A DNA stretch of 64,000 nucleotides, from assembly GCA_026387665.1 (NCBI GenBank), contig JAPLLG010000007.1, positions 248,001-312,000 of the forward strand, read 5' to 3'. Source of the stretch: Nitrospirota bacterium (GTDB taxonomy: Bacteria > Nitrospirota > Nitrospiria > Nitrospirales > Nitrospiraceae). The notes beneath the pieces are model-generated. The model saw nothing but the letters and a program-made list of their open reading frames with translations. It did no database searches and had not been told where the DNA came from. This document shows positions 16,871 through 24,142 of the stretch, one piece after another. Every line of letters begins with the position of its first letter. Position 1 is the first letter of the stretch. The position numbers and the translations under genes were made by a program.

Positions 16871-17740
16871 TTATGACTCCATCGCCCGGAGGGCACGGCG
16901 TTCGGCGCCCGTCAAAGCACCGCCGCGAGCCTCCTCCAGAATGACATCGAACTCGCCCTGCGCCGTCAACCGTCGCAAGGCCCCCATCACCGTACTACTC
17001 AAGATGCCGTCCCGCTGCAGGGTCTCCAAATAGGCAAAGGCATCGACCAAGGTTTCCTTTTTCCGCACATAGTAGTCCCTGCCGCGGCGCTGGTTGCTAT
17101 AGGCCTCGAACTGCTCGCAGGCAACAAGGATCTCCGCCAACTGCTTGACCCAGGGCTGGGCGGAGGCCAGCTTCTCCGGATAGTAATAATAGAGCATCAC
17201 CTGCTGCATCCAGGGTTTCCAGGTCACGCCCATCTTCTTGATGGTGGGCCTGACCGCGCGCAGCCGGCGGGCCAGCCTGCGCGCATAGCCCAGCCTCATC
17301 TCGACCTGTTCCTTGGCCCAGGCCGTCATGGCAATGCCGTCTGCCTCAAGATCTTTTCTGTAGCAGCGGAGGAAGGCTTCCGTCTCACGTCCGTAGGTCG
17401 TGTATTGATGAACAGCTCTCCATTCCCGCGGCCTCGTCGGAATCCCTCGCTCCTTGGCCCAGGACCAAATCTTTCCGAAGAGTTGTCGCTCCAATCCGGC
17501 ACGACCCAGGTCATGGAGCAGACAGGCGATCTGATATTGGCGGACCAGCTCGGCCCCATGACCCAGCTCTGCCGCCACAGCCGCGCACATACGGGCCGTC
17601 CGCACCGCATGGGGCCGGTCGTAACCGCGAATAATCCGGCCCGAATGATCCGGGTGCGGATAATCGTAGAGTTTCATGAGCTGAGAGAGGAGCGCACGGG
17701 GGACCAGCAGCGGAGCATCTGTATGGGAAGATGGCATCAT
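16871..17740 (-). CDS. HD-domain phosphohydrolase-like protein
   Basis: 289 residues from ATG 17740; a TTG 18 bases upstream is an alternative. The first half holds a metal-dependent HD domain: RPHAVRTARMCAAVAAELG, then CLLHDLGRAGLERQLFG with the His-Asp pair, and a later conserved His in RAVHQYTTYGRE. The second half has an Arg-rich helix, a WKPWMQQVMLYYYYPEKL segment and IAxLEILVACEQFEAYSN-like helices typical of HD-GYP-related proteins, but no GYP motif. The substrate is unknown. First gene of the HD-YjbQ-HtrA operon. Confidence 0.8.
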   Translation of the reverse strand: MMPSSHTDAPLLVPRALLSQLMKLYDYPHPDHSGRIIRGYDRPHAVRTARMCAAVAAELGHGAELVRQYQIACLLHDLGRAGLERQLFGKIWSWAKERGIPTRPREWRAVHQYTTYGRETEAFLRCYRKDLEADGIAMTAWAKEQVEMRLGYARRLARRLRAVRPTIKKMGVTWKPWMQQVMLYYYYPEKLASAQPWVKQLAEILVACEQFEAYSNQRRGRDYYVRKKETLVDAFAYLETLQRDGILSSTVMGALRRLTAQGEFDVILEEARGGALTGAERRALRAMES

Positions 17741-17885
17741 GAATGAGACTGCCTGCAAGCCTAGGGGTGACAGATCAAGCCGCGAGGAGAATACGTTCGC
17801 CGACAGACCCTGTCAAGACGCGGCAAGGCTCGATGAAAGTCCTGATCTCTGCTATGCTCCGACAAAAGCGGAGGTCCCCTCGACC

Positions 17886-18308
17886 ATGACCAATCCAACC
17901 TGCAAAGCCTGCTCGACCAACTGGCCCGACAAAGACCGTTTCATCGCAGACCTCAGCCTCACCAGGGTCTATCTGCATGAAGATCAATTCTTCCCCGGCT
18001 GGACCGTCCTCTTCCTCAAACGCCATGCGACCGAACTGTTTCAACTGACCAAAGACGAACGGTCGCAATTGATCGAGGACGTCAGTCTCGTTGCCCAGAC
18101 TCTGGCCCAGGTCTATGGGGCCAGGAAGATCAATTACGAGCTCCTCGGCAACCAGCTCCCTCACATCCACTGGCATATCATTCCACGGCTGGCCACAGAC
18201 CCAGCCCCTCTGGAACCAGTCTGGCGGGTCGAGCACGAACCGGTGCAGCTGGCACCATCAGACTTACAGACACAGATTCAACTGATTCAAAAACAGCTCC
18301 GGTCCTGA
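17886..18308 (+). CDS. HIT-family protein
   Basis: 140-residue histidine-triad nucleotide hydrolase or transferase. The signature HIHWHIIPR (His-x-His-x-His) sits at about residues 97-105, preceded by FFPGWTVLFLKRH and NYELLGNQLP as in Fhit/Hint-like proteins. Two Cys near the N-terminus (CKACSTNW) could help bind zinc. ATG 17886 has GGAGG about 11 bases upstream; the open frame further upstream overlaps the divergent HD gene start and is unlikely to be coding. Confidence 0.88.
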   Translation: MTNPTCKACSTNWPDKDRFIADLSLTRVYLHEDQFFPGWTVLFLKRHATELFQLTKDERSQLIEDVSLVAQTLAQVYGARKINYELLGNQLPHIHWHIIPRLATDPAPLEPVWRVEHEPVQLAPSDLQTQIQLIQKQLRS

Positions 18309-18372
18309 ATGGTCACTTCGGCAGGAACCACGATTCCCGCGACTCCCCGCTACCATCCAGATCAATCCCGTG

Positions 18373-18378
18373 TATAAT
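18373..18378 (+). promoter_or_regulatory. Probable -10 box of the TPR-protein gene
   Basis: TATAAT at 18373-18378, 30 bases before the ATG at 18409. No good -35 hexamer is visible 16-18 bases upstream, so the call is tentative. Confidence 0.35.
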
Positions 18379-18408
18379 GCGCCCGACACTCAGAGGCTGG
18401 AGCATCCT

Positions 18409-19575
18409 ATGTCTCCGATCACACATCGAGTCACGCTCCCCATCCTCCTCTCTACCTGCCTCCTCCTGTTCCCCTCCGTCCCTTCGTCGCTCGCAGAGAC
18501 AGCCGCCGAGCCTGACGATGCCGTCAGGGCTCTGAGTCACTTGCGTGAACAGGTCCGCGCCGCGCCCCAAAGCCTCGACCATCGGCTCAAACTGGCGGAC
18601 GCCCTCTATCGGATCGGCGATCTCGACACAGCCATCGACGAATGTCGCGTGGCCCTCGCGCTGAAACCGGATCACGCCCTGGCCCATCTCCAGCTCGGCA
18701 TCGCCCTCATGGCCAAACAGGACTGGCGGCCCGCGCTGACGGAGTTGCGAGACGCGGCCCGGCTCAATCCTGCATTGACTCAGGCCCACTACAATCTCGG
18801 CACCGCCTACTACACGACCGGCAATCTCAAGGGAGCGATTGAGTCCTATCGGCAGGCGCTGGCCTTACAGCCCTCCCTGCTCGACGCCCGCTACCGCCTG
18901 GCTCTGGCATTGAAATTCAACCATCGCGACCAGGAATCCATCCAGTTCATGAAAGAAGCGGCAGCGGGCGGCGTCCCGCAAGCGCAATATGCTCTGGGTC
19001 AGGCCTACCGCACGGGCCAGGGAATCGAAAAGAACGGAGCCCTCACCATCTATTGGTGGAGCAAATCGGTCGAGTTCGGCCATCAGCCGGCCGCCTCCTC
19101 CCTCTCTCTGCTCCGCCAGCTGGCCCTCTCCAAGGTCCAACCGGAACAGAGCCGCCTCGAAGCCCTGAAGGCCTTTCAAGGCTATCGCGAAACATTATGG
19201 GAGAACGTTCCAGACCTTGCCCGCAGCGGCAACGAGACCCTGGGGACCACGTTGCTGAAACAGAACCACGCCAACAAGGCCGTCTCCGTGCTGCTGCAAG
19301 AATGCTACGCCCTCAGCGACGTGGCGCTGGCCGAGCTGGCCAGGATCTATGAGACTGGCTGGGAGCCCCAGCTTCCTCCCTTCGACAAGAACATCCTGGC
19401 CTGTATTGAAACCACCGCGGGCGACAGCTTCATGCCGGCCAAGAAAATTCTCGCCCGCATCTACGGCAAGGGTCTCGGCGTAAAACAGGATAAACAGAAG
19501 ATGGAACTGACTCTCAAGGGGTTACCGAAGGATGAGATCAAAAAAGTCCTCAACCAGCTGACTCCCGCCCCCTAA
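18409..19575 (+). CDS. Exported TPR/Sel1-repeat protein
   Basis: 388 residues from ATG 18409 (GGAG eight bases upstream). A signal peptide (LPILLSTCLLLFPSVPSSLAET) directs export. About residues 45-185 carry four tetratricopeptide repeats, for example ALAHLQLGIALMAKQDWRPALTEL-type helices and AHYNLGTAYYTTGNLKGAIE. From residue 190 come Sel1-like repeats (GVPQAQYALGQAYRTGQGIEK and MPAKKILARIYGKGLGVKQDK). Such proteins are protein-protein scaffolds in the periplasm or outer membrane; no partner can be named. Codon use is like its neighbours. Confidence 0.85.
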   Translation: MSPITHRVTLPILLSTCLLLFPSVPSSLAETAAEPDDAVRALSHLREQVRAAPQSLDHRLKLADALYRIGDLDTAIDECRVALALKPDHALAHLQLGIALMAKQDWRPALTELRDAARLNPALTQAHYNLGTAYYTTGNLKGAIESYRQALALQPSLLDARYRLALALKFNHRDQESIQFMKEAAAGGVPQAQYALGQAYRTGQGIEKNGALTIYWWSKSVEFGHQPAASSLSLLRQLALSKVQPEQSRLEALKAFQGYRETLWENVPDLARSGNETLGTTLLKQNHANKAVSVLLQECYALSDVALAELARIYETGWEPQLPPFDKNILACIETTAGDSFMPAKKILARIYGKGLGVKQDKQKMELTLKGLPKDEIKKVLNQLTPAP

Positions 19576-19628
19576 ACACTTCTTCACATGACTGACCCAA
19601 CATCTCTACCCAGCTCCAGACCAGTACG

Positions 19629-20840
19629 ATGGAATTGGGAGCGAGGCTCAGTCTCCGCATGAGGCCTGAACGGATTCCCAGAAATGTGTGGGTGGCCGGA
19701 TGGGTCAGCTTCCTCATGGACGTCAGCTCCGAGATGGTCTATCCCCTCGTGCCCCTGTTTCTCTCGTCCGCGTTCGGCGCGAACAAATCGGTCATCGGGC
19801 TGATCGAAGGGATCGCGGAAGCCTCGGCCAGTGTCCTGAAACTTTTTTCCGGCGTCCTGGCAGATCGGTTCGGCCGGCACAAACTCTTGATGGGGCTTGG
19901 CTATGGGATCTCGACCCTCTCCCGCCCCGCCTTGGCCCTGGCGGGCGGGTGGGGACTCGTGCTGGCCTCCCGGTTTGTCGACCGGGTCGGGAAGGGCATC
20001 CGCACCGCGCCCCGCGACGCCATCATCGCGGCCTCTACGCCGGCGACGCAGCTTGGCGCATCCTTCGGCTTGCATCGAGCCATGGACGCGGCAGGAGCGG
20101 TCGTGGGGCCTGCCATCGCCATCCTCATCCTGGCCCTCTGGGAAGCCAACTATCGGCTGGTGTTCTGGCTCTCCATCCTGCCAGGAATCGCGGCGGTCCT
20201 CTTAATCGTTCTGTGCATCAAGCCAGATAACCGGGAGCAGAAAGTCGCGAAGCCCATCTCCTGGTCTCTGGAAGGATTCGACCGGCGCTTCGTGCAATTC
20301 CTCTTCGTCATCGGCCTCTTCTCGCTCGGCAATTCCAGCAACGCCTTCTTGATCCTCAAGGCTCAAGCGGGGGGCATGAGTCCCGCCTGGATCTCCGTCG
20401 TCTATCTCCTGTTCAACGTATCCTATGCCCTCCTTTCGATTCCAGGCGGCCTGCTCAGCGATCGGTTCGGCAGACCCTGGGTCATCATCGGAGGGTTCAG
20501 CCTCTCCGCCCTGGTCTATGCAGGATTCGCCATGGCAGACAACCCCTGGCCCATCGCGGCCCTCTTCATACTCTACGGCTGTTATATGGGCGTGACGGAT
20601 GGAGTACAGCGGGCCTACCTGGCCACGCTGGTCTCGGAGCAGCGTATGGCCACAGGGTTCGGCCTCTATCACATGGTGGTGGGACTCGCGATTCTCCCGG
20701 CCAGTCTGCTGGCAGGGTTGCTCTGGGACCATATCAGTCCCGCAGCCCCCTTCTGGTTCGGCTCAGGGATGGCGGCCCTCGCGCTGCTATTGTTCGTCAA
20801 ATTTTCCTGGCAGGATCTGAGAACAGGAAGGGAAGCGTAA
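19629..20840 (+). CDS. Major facilitator superfamily transporter
   Basis: 403 residues with about 12 hydrophobic segments. The MFS loop motif between TM2 and TM3 is seen as GVLADRFGRHKLLMGLGYG (A motif), repeated in the second half as GGLLSDRFGRPWVIIGGF. VDRVGKGIRTAPRDAIIAAS resembles the group of MFS proteins with the GKGIRTAPRDA signature, often annotated as multidrug or quinolone efflux-like; the substrate is unknown. It ends 18 bases from the convergent antitoxin gene. Confidence 0.9.
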   Translation: MELGARLSLRMRPERIPRNVWVAGWVSFLMDVSSEMVYPLVPLFLSSAFGANKSVIGLIEGIAEASASVLKLFSGVLADRFGRHKLLMGLGYGISTLSRPALALAGGWGLVLASRFVDRVGKGIRTAPRDAIIAASTPATQLGASFGLHRAMDAAGAVVGPAIAILILALWEANYRLVFWLSILPGIAAVLLIVLCIKPDNREQKVAKPISWSLEGFDRRFVQFLFVIGLFSLGNSSNAFLILKAQAGGMSPAWISVVYLLFNVSYALLSIPGGLLSDRFGRPWVIIGGFSLSALVYAGFAMADNPWPIAALFILYGCYMGVTDGVQRAYLATLVSEQRMATGFGLYHMVVGLAILPASLLAGLLWDHISPAAPFWFGSGMAALALLLFVKFSWQDLRTGREA

Positions 20841-20858
20841 AGGGTCTGAGCGCTCCGA

Positions 20859-21146
20859 CTATGCAGCGGTGCGTTTACGCACCACTCTCTTGAGAGAGGC
20901 ATTTCCTCTGCGCGGACGTTTGGATACCCCTGCCGCAGGACCAACAGCATTAAGCAATGCACGGAGCGCCCGGTTCACGGAGTTCGCATCAGGAAAGGCC
21001 TTCGTCAAGTCTGGCTCAACAAGCACAAGATTCGTCCCGGCCTGTGCCCGCTGATAATACTTACCCCGGACACCACCCTTGAGCTTCGTCAAATCATATT
21101 CAGGCCGAAGATCATCCTTCATCGATTTAGCTGAAATCTTCCGCAT
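20859..21146 (-). CDS. Probable antitoxin of a BrnT-type pair
   Basis: 95-residue basic protein. The block DLRPEYDLTKLKGGVRGKYY followed by NLVLVEPDLTKAFPDANSVN and RALRALL is a common partner of BrnT-like toxins, distinct from classical ribbon-helix-helix BrnA. A strong ribosome site (AAGGAG) precedes ATG 21146. The gene overlaps the toxin 3' end by 20 bases, in toxin-first order. The Lys/Arg-rich tail (SKRPRRGNASLKRVVRKRT) suggests contact with nucleic acid. Function is inferred from the pairing. Confidence 0.75.
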   Translation of the reverse strand: MRKISAKSMKDDLRPEYDLTKLKGGVRGKYYQRAQAGTNLVLVEPDLTKAFPDANSVNRALRALLNAVGPAAGVSKRPRRGNASLKRVVRKRTAA

Positions 21147-21405
21147 ATTGTCTCCTTTCTTTCGGTGTCGCCCTTCTGGCGCTTATGATCCGAATCCCAT
21201 TTCCACGAGCACAGTGCGAGAGAAACAATACCCGGCCTCTTGCCGAGAGCCCGATAGTAATTTCGCGGAGCTCTCTATCCGAATGGTCCGGATCATCGAA
21301 TGTAAGCGCCACTGTATCCTGAAACACCGAAGCCGCTTCTTCAAATGAAACACCGTGCTTCCGGCGGTTGGCTTGAGCTTTCTTCGAATCCCACTCGTAT
21401 ATCAC
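21127..21405 (-). CDS. brnT: BrnT-family toxin (DUF497)
   Basis: 92-residue ribonuclease-fold toxin. Hallmarks are EWDSKKAQANRRKHGVSFEEA at the N-terminus, FDDPDHSDRELREITIGLS, and the C-terminal RIISARRATPKERRQYAE with the conserved Arg-rich helix. BrnT toxins cut RNA and are held in check by the partner encoded downstream. The start is GTG at 21405, with no clear ribosome site, which would favour higher antitoxin synthesis. It lies in a small accessory patch. Confidence 0.85.
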   Translation of the reverse strand: MIYEWDSKKAQANRRKHGVSFEEAASVFQDTVALTFDDPDHSDRELREITIGLSARGRVLFLSHCARGNGIRIISARRATPKERRQYAEDFS

Positions 21406-21483
21406 GCTACTACGATAGCATGGCTCGGCACCCTAAGGTCAACCCGCGACACACCGCATGAGCGCGCCCGCACTCAACTCACG

Positions 21484-21921
21484 TCAGCAGCAAGTCGGAT
21501 CGGCGGAGGCGGGGTCGAACGATTCCGCTCGGACGTCCAAGATCAGTTCATAGGGGGCCATAGGCGAAAAATTCGAGCGGAGATTCACGCACTTCCCGAC
21601 CACATTGGCTTGCACGCTCCGCTCGATGAACGTCGCGAGGCGGAGCAAGTCCGCCAAGGGACCGCCGATCCATTGCTCGGTGATTTCCGTTTGATGCGAG
21701 GTGCCGATTTCGAGATTCATGGCCGGTCCAAGCTGGGTATATTCCGACAGCCGATCGTTCGCCGGATTAGACGCATACGAACGGATCTCAGCCGCAAACT
21801 TCCGCAAGCCCGTCACCGATCCGACAATGCGCCATTCCTTCGCAACATCGCTCTTACCGCAATAAAAACCCAACTCGCGCCAAGCCCGACGCGTTGATTC
21901 TTTCGCTGCATCACTAGCCAT
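21484..21921 (-). CDS. Hypothetical protein
   Basis: 145 residues. ATG 21921 follows AAGGAG by eight bases, so it is very likely translated. No signal peptide or membrane segment is present. Features: WRELGFYCGKSDVAKEWRIVGS near the N-terminus, a central TEQWIGGPLADLLRLATFIE helix, FSPMAPYELILDVRAESF near the end, and a Cys-Cys C-terminus. The overall look (single compact domain, accessory neighbourhood) resembles immunity proteins, but I do not recognise the family and this is only a guess. Confidence 0.6.
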   Translation of the reverse strand: MASDAAKESTRRAWRELGFYCGKSDVAKEWRIVGSVTGLRKFAAEIRSYASNPANDRLSEYTQLGPAMNLEIGTSHQTEITEQWIGGPLADLLRLATFIERSVQANVVGKCVNLRSNFSPMAPYELILDVRAESFDPASADPTCC

Positions 21922-21940
21922 TCCATAACTCCTTTGGTCG

Positions 21941-22059
21941 GATGCTGAAAAAGCCCGCCAGCTTCGTTCTCAGCTCATCGAAATCCTCAACGTACCCCTG
22001 AGGGTACGCCTCCGGTTTCGACTCGCCTACGGCCTCGCTGGACGACCTTTTTGAGCATC
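21941..22059. repeat. R2 repeat, copy 1
   Basis: 119-bp element with terminal inverted repeats (GATGCTGAAAAAG at 21941 and CTTTTTGAGCATC ending at 22059), subterminal CCGCCAGC/GCTGGACG, and a central hairpin CGTACCC-CTGA-GGGTACG. Other copies lie at 27270 and 63662 (the latter inverted). Confidence 0.85.
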
Positions 22060-22117
22060 CTCCGAATCAAGAAAAGATTCCCCTTTTAATGTCCCACATC
22101 GAAAAACAATTGGAGCA

Positions 22118-22972
22118 TTAAGAATTTGGTGCATCGTGATTTTCCTCGAAAAATAATTCCCCATCACGATCGCCGAATTTATAAGAGCATCTTTTAGGCC
22201 GATAAAGAGTCCTGCCGACAATCAAAACCTTCAACAAGAACTCGGACCCCTTCAAAGCCCTACTCTCTCCTTTATATGGAAGCGTCACTTCTATTTGCTT
22301 AGAGAGAATTGTACCTTGATCACTCTTGTCGATAGTCTCGCGAATAATTCCCTGCCTAAACGGCTCGCCAGGACATAAGTGGATCGCTCGAAAATCTCCA
22401 GCGGGTAATAGTGAATATGCTTCAGGACTCTTCTGCACAACACTAATCTCCTCGCAATAAATTTCCACATTATCTATTTGATTCGCACTGGTATTTTCAA
22501 TCACGATACAGATCTGCCGGAAGAACCTCCCTGACTGAACCATCTGGGGATACATAACGGCTGCGGCTGCAGACTGGAGAGTAGTTGGCTCATGCGTCAC
22601 ATCTGGCGCGCAGCGCGCATCATTTATATCAAACAAGATACTGATGTCTGATTTTTTAAGTATCTGAAGCTCGCTCGAAAGATCCTCTACTAGCTCACAC
22701 TTCTTACGATACAGCGAATACGGAGCCACCAGAAACACAAAGAATATTGTGGCAAAAATACCAATTGCCGTAATCGGAAATACTTGTGTCATGACCGTAG
22801 GCCATATCCATTCAGACGCCTTCGCTCTCCCGTAATTTGAATAAATAAGGTAATCCGCAATAGGGAGACAGAAATATGAAATAGCAATGGTAAGCCAATG
22901 CGCCTTAAAGGCAGACCACATGAGACAAAAAACTTCCTCGCAAAACAATCGATAGGTGATCTTTCCTCTCAT
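22118..22972 (-). CDS. Hypothetical membrane protein
   Basis: About 284 residues from ATG 22972 (a GTG lies one codon upstream). Two transmembrane helices in the first 90 residues (WLTIAISYFCLPIADYLIY and FPITAIGIFATIFFVFLVAP) are followed by a soluble C-terminal domain of about 190 residues. The gene is markedly more AT-rich than the surrounding DNA, which suggests recent acquisition. No ribosome site is obvious at the chosen start; an internal ATG (MWSAFKAHWL) with GAGG upstream is a possible alternative. I do not recognise the family. Confidence 0.6.
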   Translation of the reverse strand: MRGKITYRLFCEEVFCLMWSAFKAHWLTIAISYFCLPIADYLIYSNYGRAKASEWIWPTVMTQVFPITAIGIFATIFFVFLVAPYSLYRKKCELVEDLSSELQILKKSDISILFDINDARCAPDVTHEPTTLQSAAAAVMYPQMVQSGRFFRQICIVIENTSANQIDNVEIYCEEISVVQKSPEAYSLLPAGDFRAIHLCPGEPFRQGIIRETIDKSDQGTILSKQIEVTLPYKGESRALKGSEFLLKVLIVGRTLYRPKRCSYKFGDRDGELFFEENHDAPNS

Positions 22973-23045
22973 CACTTAATGGCCCTTGCAAGCAAGCTTA
23001 AGGGGGCCGACTCCTTTGTTTCTCATGTACCGTTCCATGCGCTAA

Positions 23046-23519
23046 CTAGGAGCCTCCACGTAACTTGACGCGTGCTAGCGTTTCCGATGACTCAAGCACC
23101 TCAATCAGAGACTCCGTTGAAGGCGAGTCAGAGGATTCGCGCAAGCTGGAGACAACGTGAGTGAACTCCTGAATGAAAATCTCACGCTGTTGTCCGTCCT
23201 CAATGGTGAATTGAACGAACGTTCCACTACGAGTCTTCACTTGGATGAGAAATGCCGCCTGTTTGACATCCGTTACCTTCTTCCGCTTTTTGATCAGGTG
23301 TTCATAAGCAGCCCACAACATGCCTCCAACCTCGATGAGGTCTGCTGTTATACCAAGAACAGCAACCCAGTCGAACGCCGCGCCCGCAATAACGCCAGGC
23401 CTAGGCCTCCACTCGTAGACCGGAAGATCTGGAGATTGCTCCGCAAGGAATCGCGGCAGTTCATTCAACTGAACATCGGCACGAATTGATGCACCAACAA
23501 GACTCAGCTCTTGCGGCAT
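23046..23519 (-). CDS. Hypothetical protein with one membrane segment
   Basis: 157 residues from ATG 23519, which has GGGAG six bases upstream; a TTG four codons upstream is less likely. The N-terminal half (LVGASIRADVQLNELPRFLAE) is soluble, followed by a hydrophobic helix (GVIAGAAFDWVAVLGITADLIEVGG), a basic patch (KKRKKV) and a C-terminal alpha/beta part. It shares the accessory patch with the toxin pair. I do not recognise the family. Confidence 0.55.
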   Translation of the reverse strand: MPQELSLVGASIRADVQLNELPRFLAEQSPDLPVYEWRPRPGVIAGAAFDWVAVLGITADLIEVGGMLWAAYEHLIKKRKKVTDVKQAAFLIQVKTRSGTFVQFTIEDGQQREIFIQEFTHVVSSLRESSDSPSTESLIEVLESSETLARVKLRGGS

Positions 23520-23964
23520 TGAGACTCCCAACTGTTGAATATGCTAACCAGCATAAAACGCCGAGTCAGGCTACACATTGCGCGAGATTGTCGCGTGACT
23601 TCACCAACTTGTCAACGCACGCCAGCACGGTCAACATACTGCATGAGCTATCCCTTGCTGTGCGCATCCACTGAACACACCGTCCCCGCAGGAGAAATCA
23701 CCTCAGGCTTGTTCATTTTCTCTTCACGGGGGCGGCCTGTTGATCTCCCACTGCGCGCGTCCAACGAGGGCCTTCTGAGGCCGCGCGTTGCGCGAGCACA
23801 GGAGATCAACAGGCTGCCCTCCCAATCTTTCTGAGCGTACGCGTTCCGCGAGCAAGAAGGATGGCCTGGCGGCGCCCCTCTCTCTTGGAGAGGCCGCTCA
23901 CTCCGAACCAGACACTAGATGGTGATAACAGGGGAAAAGGTGACGGGATGGAACTTGCGAGGTG
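23520..23964. other. Intergenic region holding R1 copy c
   Basis: 445 bases between the hypothetical gene and tRNA-Thr. About 96 of them are repeat R1 (listed separately). No convincing open frame, integrase remnant or copy of the tRNA 3' end was seen in the rest. Confidence 0.5.
23728..23823. repeat. R1 structured repeat, copy c
   Basis: 96-bp element. The outer arms GGGGGCGGCCTGTTGATCTC and its near-perfect complement close a core almost identical to copy a (ACTGCGCGCGTC, CAACG/CGTTG, GGCC/GGCC, GCGAGCACAG). The arms are unrelated in sequence to those of copy a, although the core is the same. Confidence 0.88.
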
Positions 23965-24040
23965 TGGAGCCGGCGATCCGGATTGAACGGACGACCTGCT
24001 GTTTACGAAACAGCTGCTCTACCAACTGAGCTACGCCGGC
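23965..24040 (-). tRNA. tRNA-Thr (anticodon CGT)
   Basis: Cloverleaf on the minus strand: acceptor GCCGGCG/CGCCGGC, D arm GCTC..GAGC, anticodon stem GCTGT/ACAGC with loop TTCGTAA (anticodon CGT, reading ACG), T arm GTCCG TTCAATC CGGAT, discriminator T and encoded CCA. A possible promoter lies upstream: TTGAGG (24082-24087) and TAAGTT (24059-24064) with 17-base spacing. Confidence 0.96.
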
Positions 24041-24142
24041 CCTCGCGAAGGAACCCACAACTTACACGGGTTTTTTCTCAGCCTCAAGAGGTTTTTCGTT
24101 CCATGGCGGAACAGAGGCCGGAACCCGTTGCTTTGATGACGA

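Noticed and set aside
20859-24040. Genomic island integrated at tRNA-Thr
   Set aside because: No integrase and no duplicate of the tRNA 3' end at the far side of the patch were found; the neighbourhood alone is not enough.
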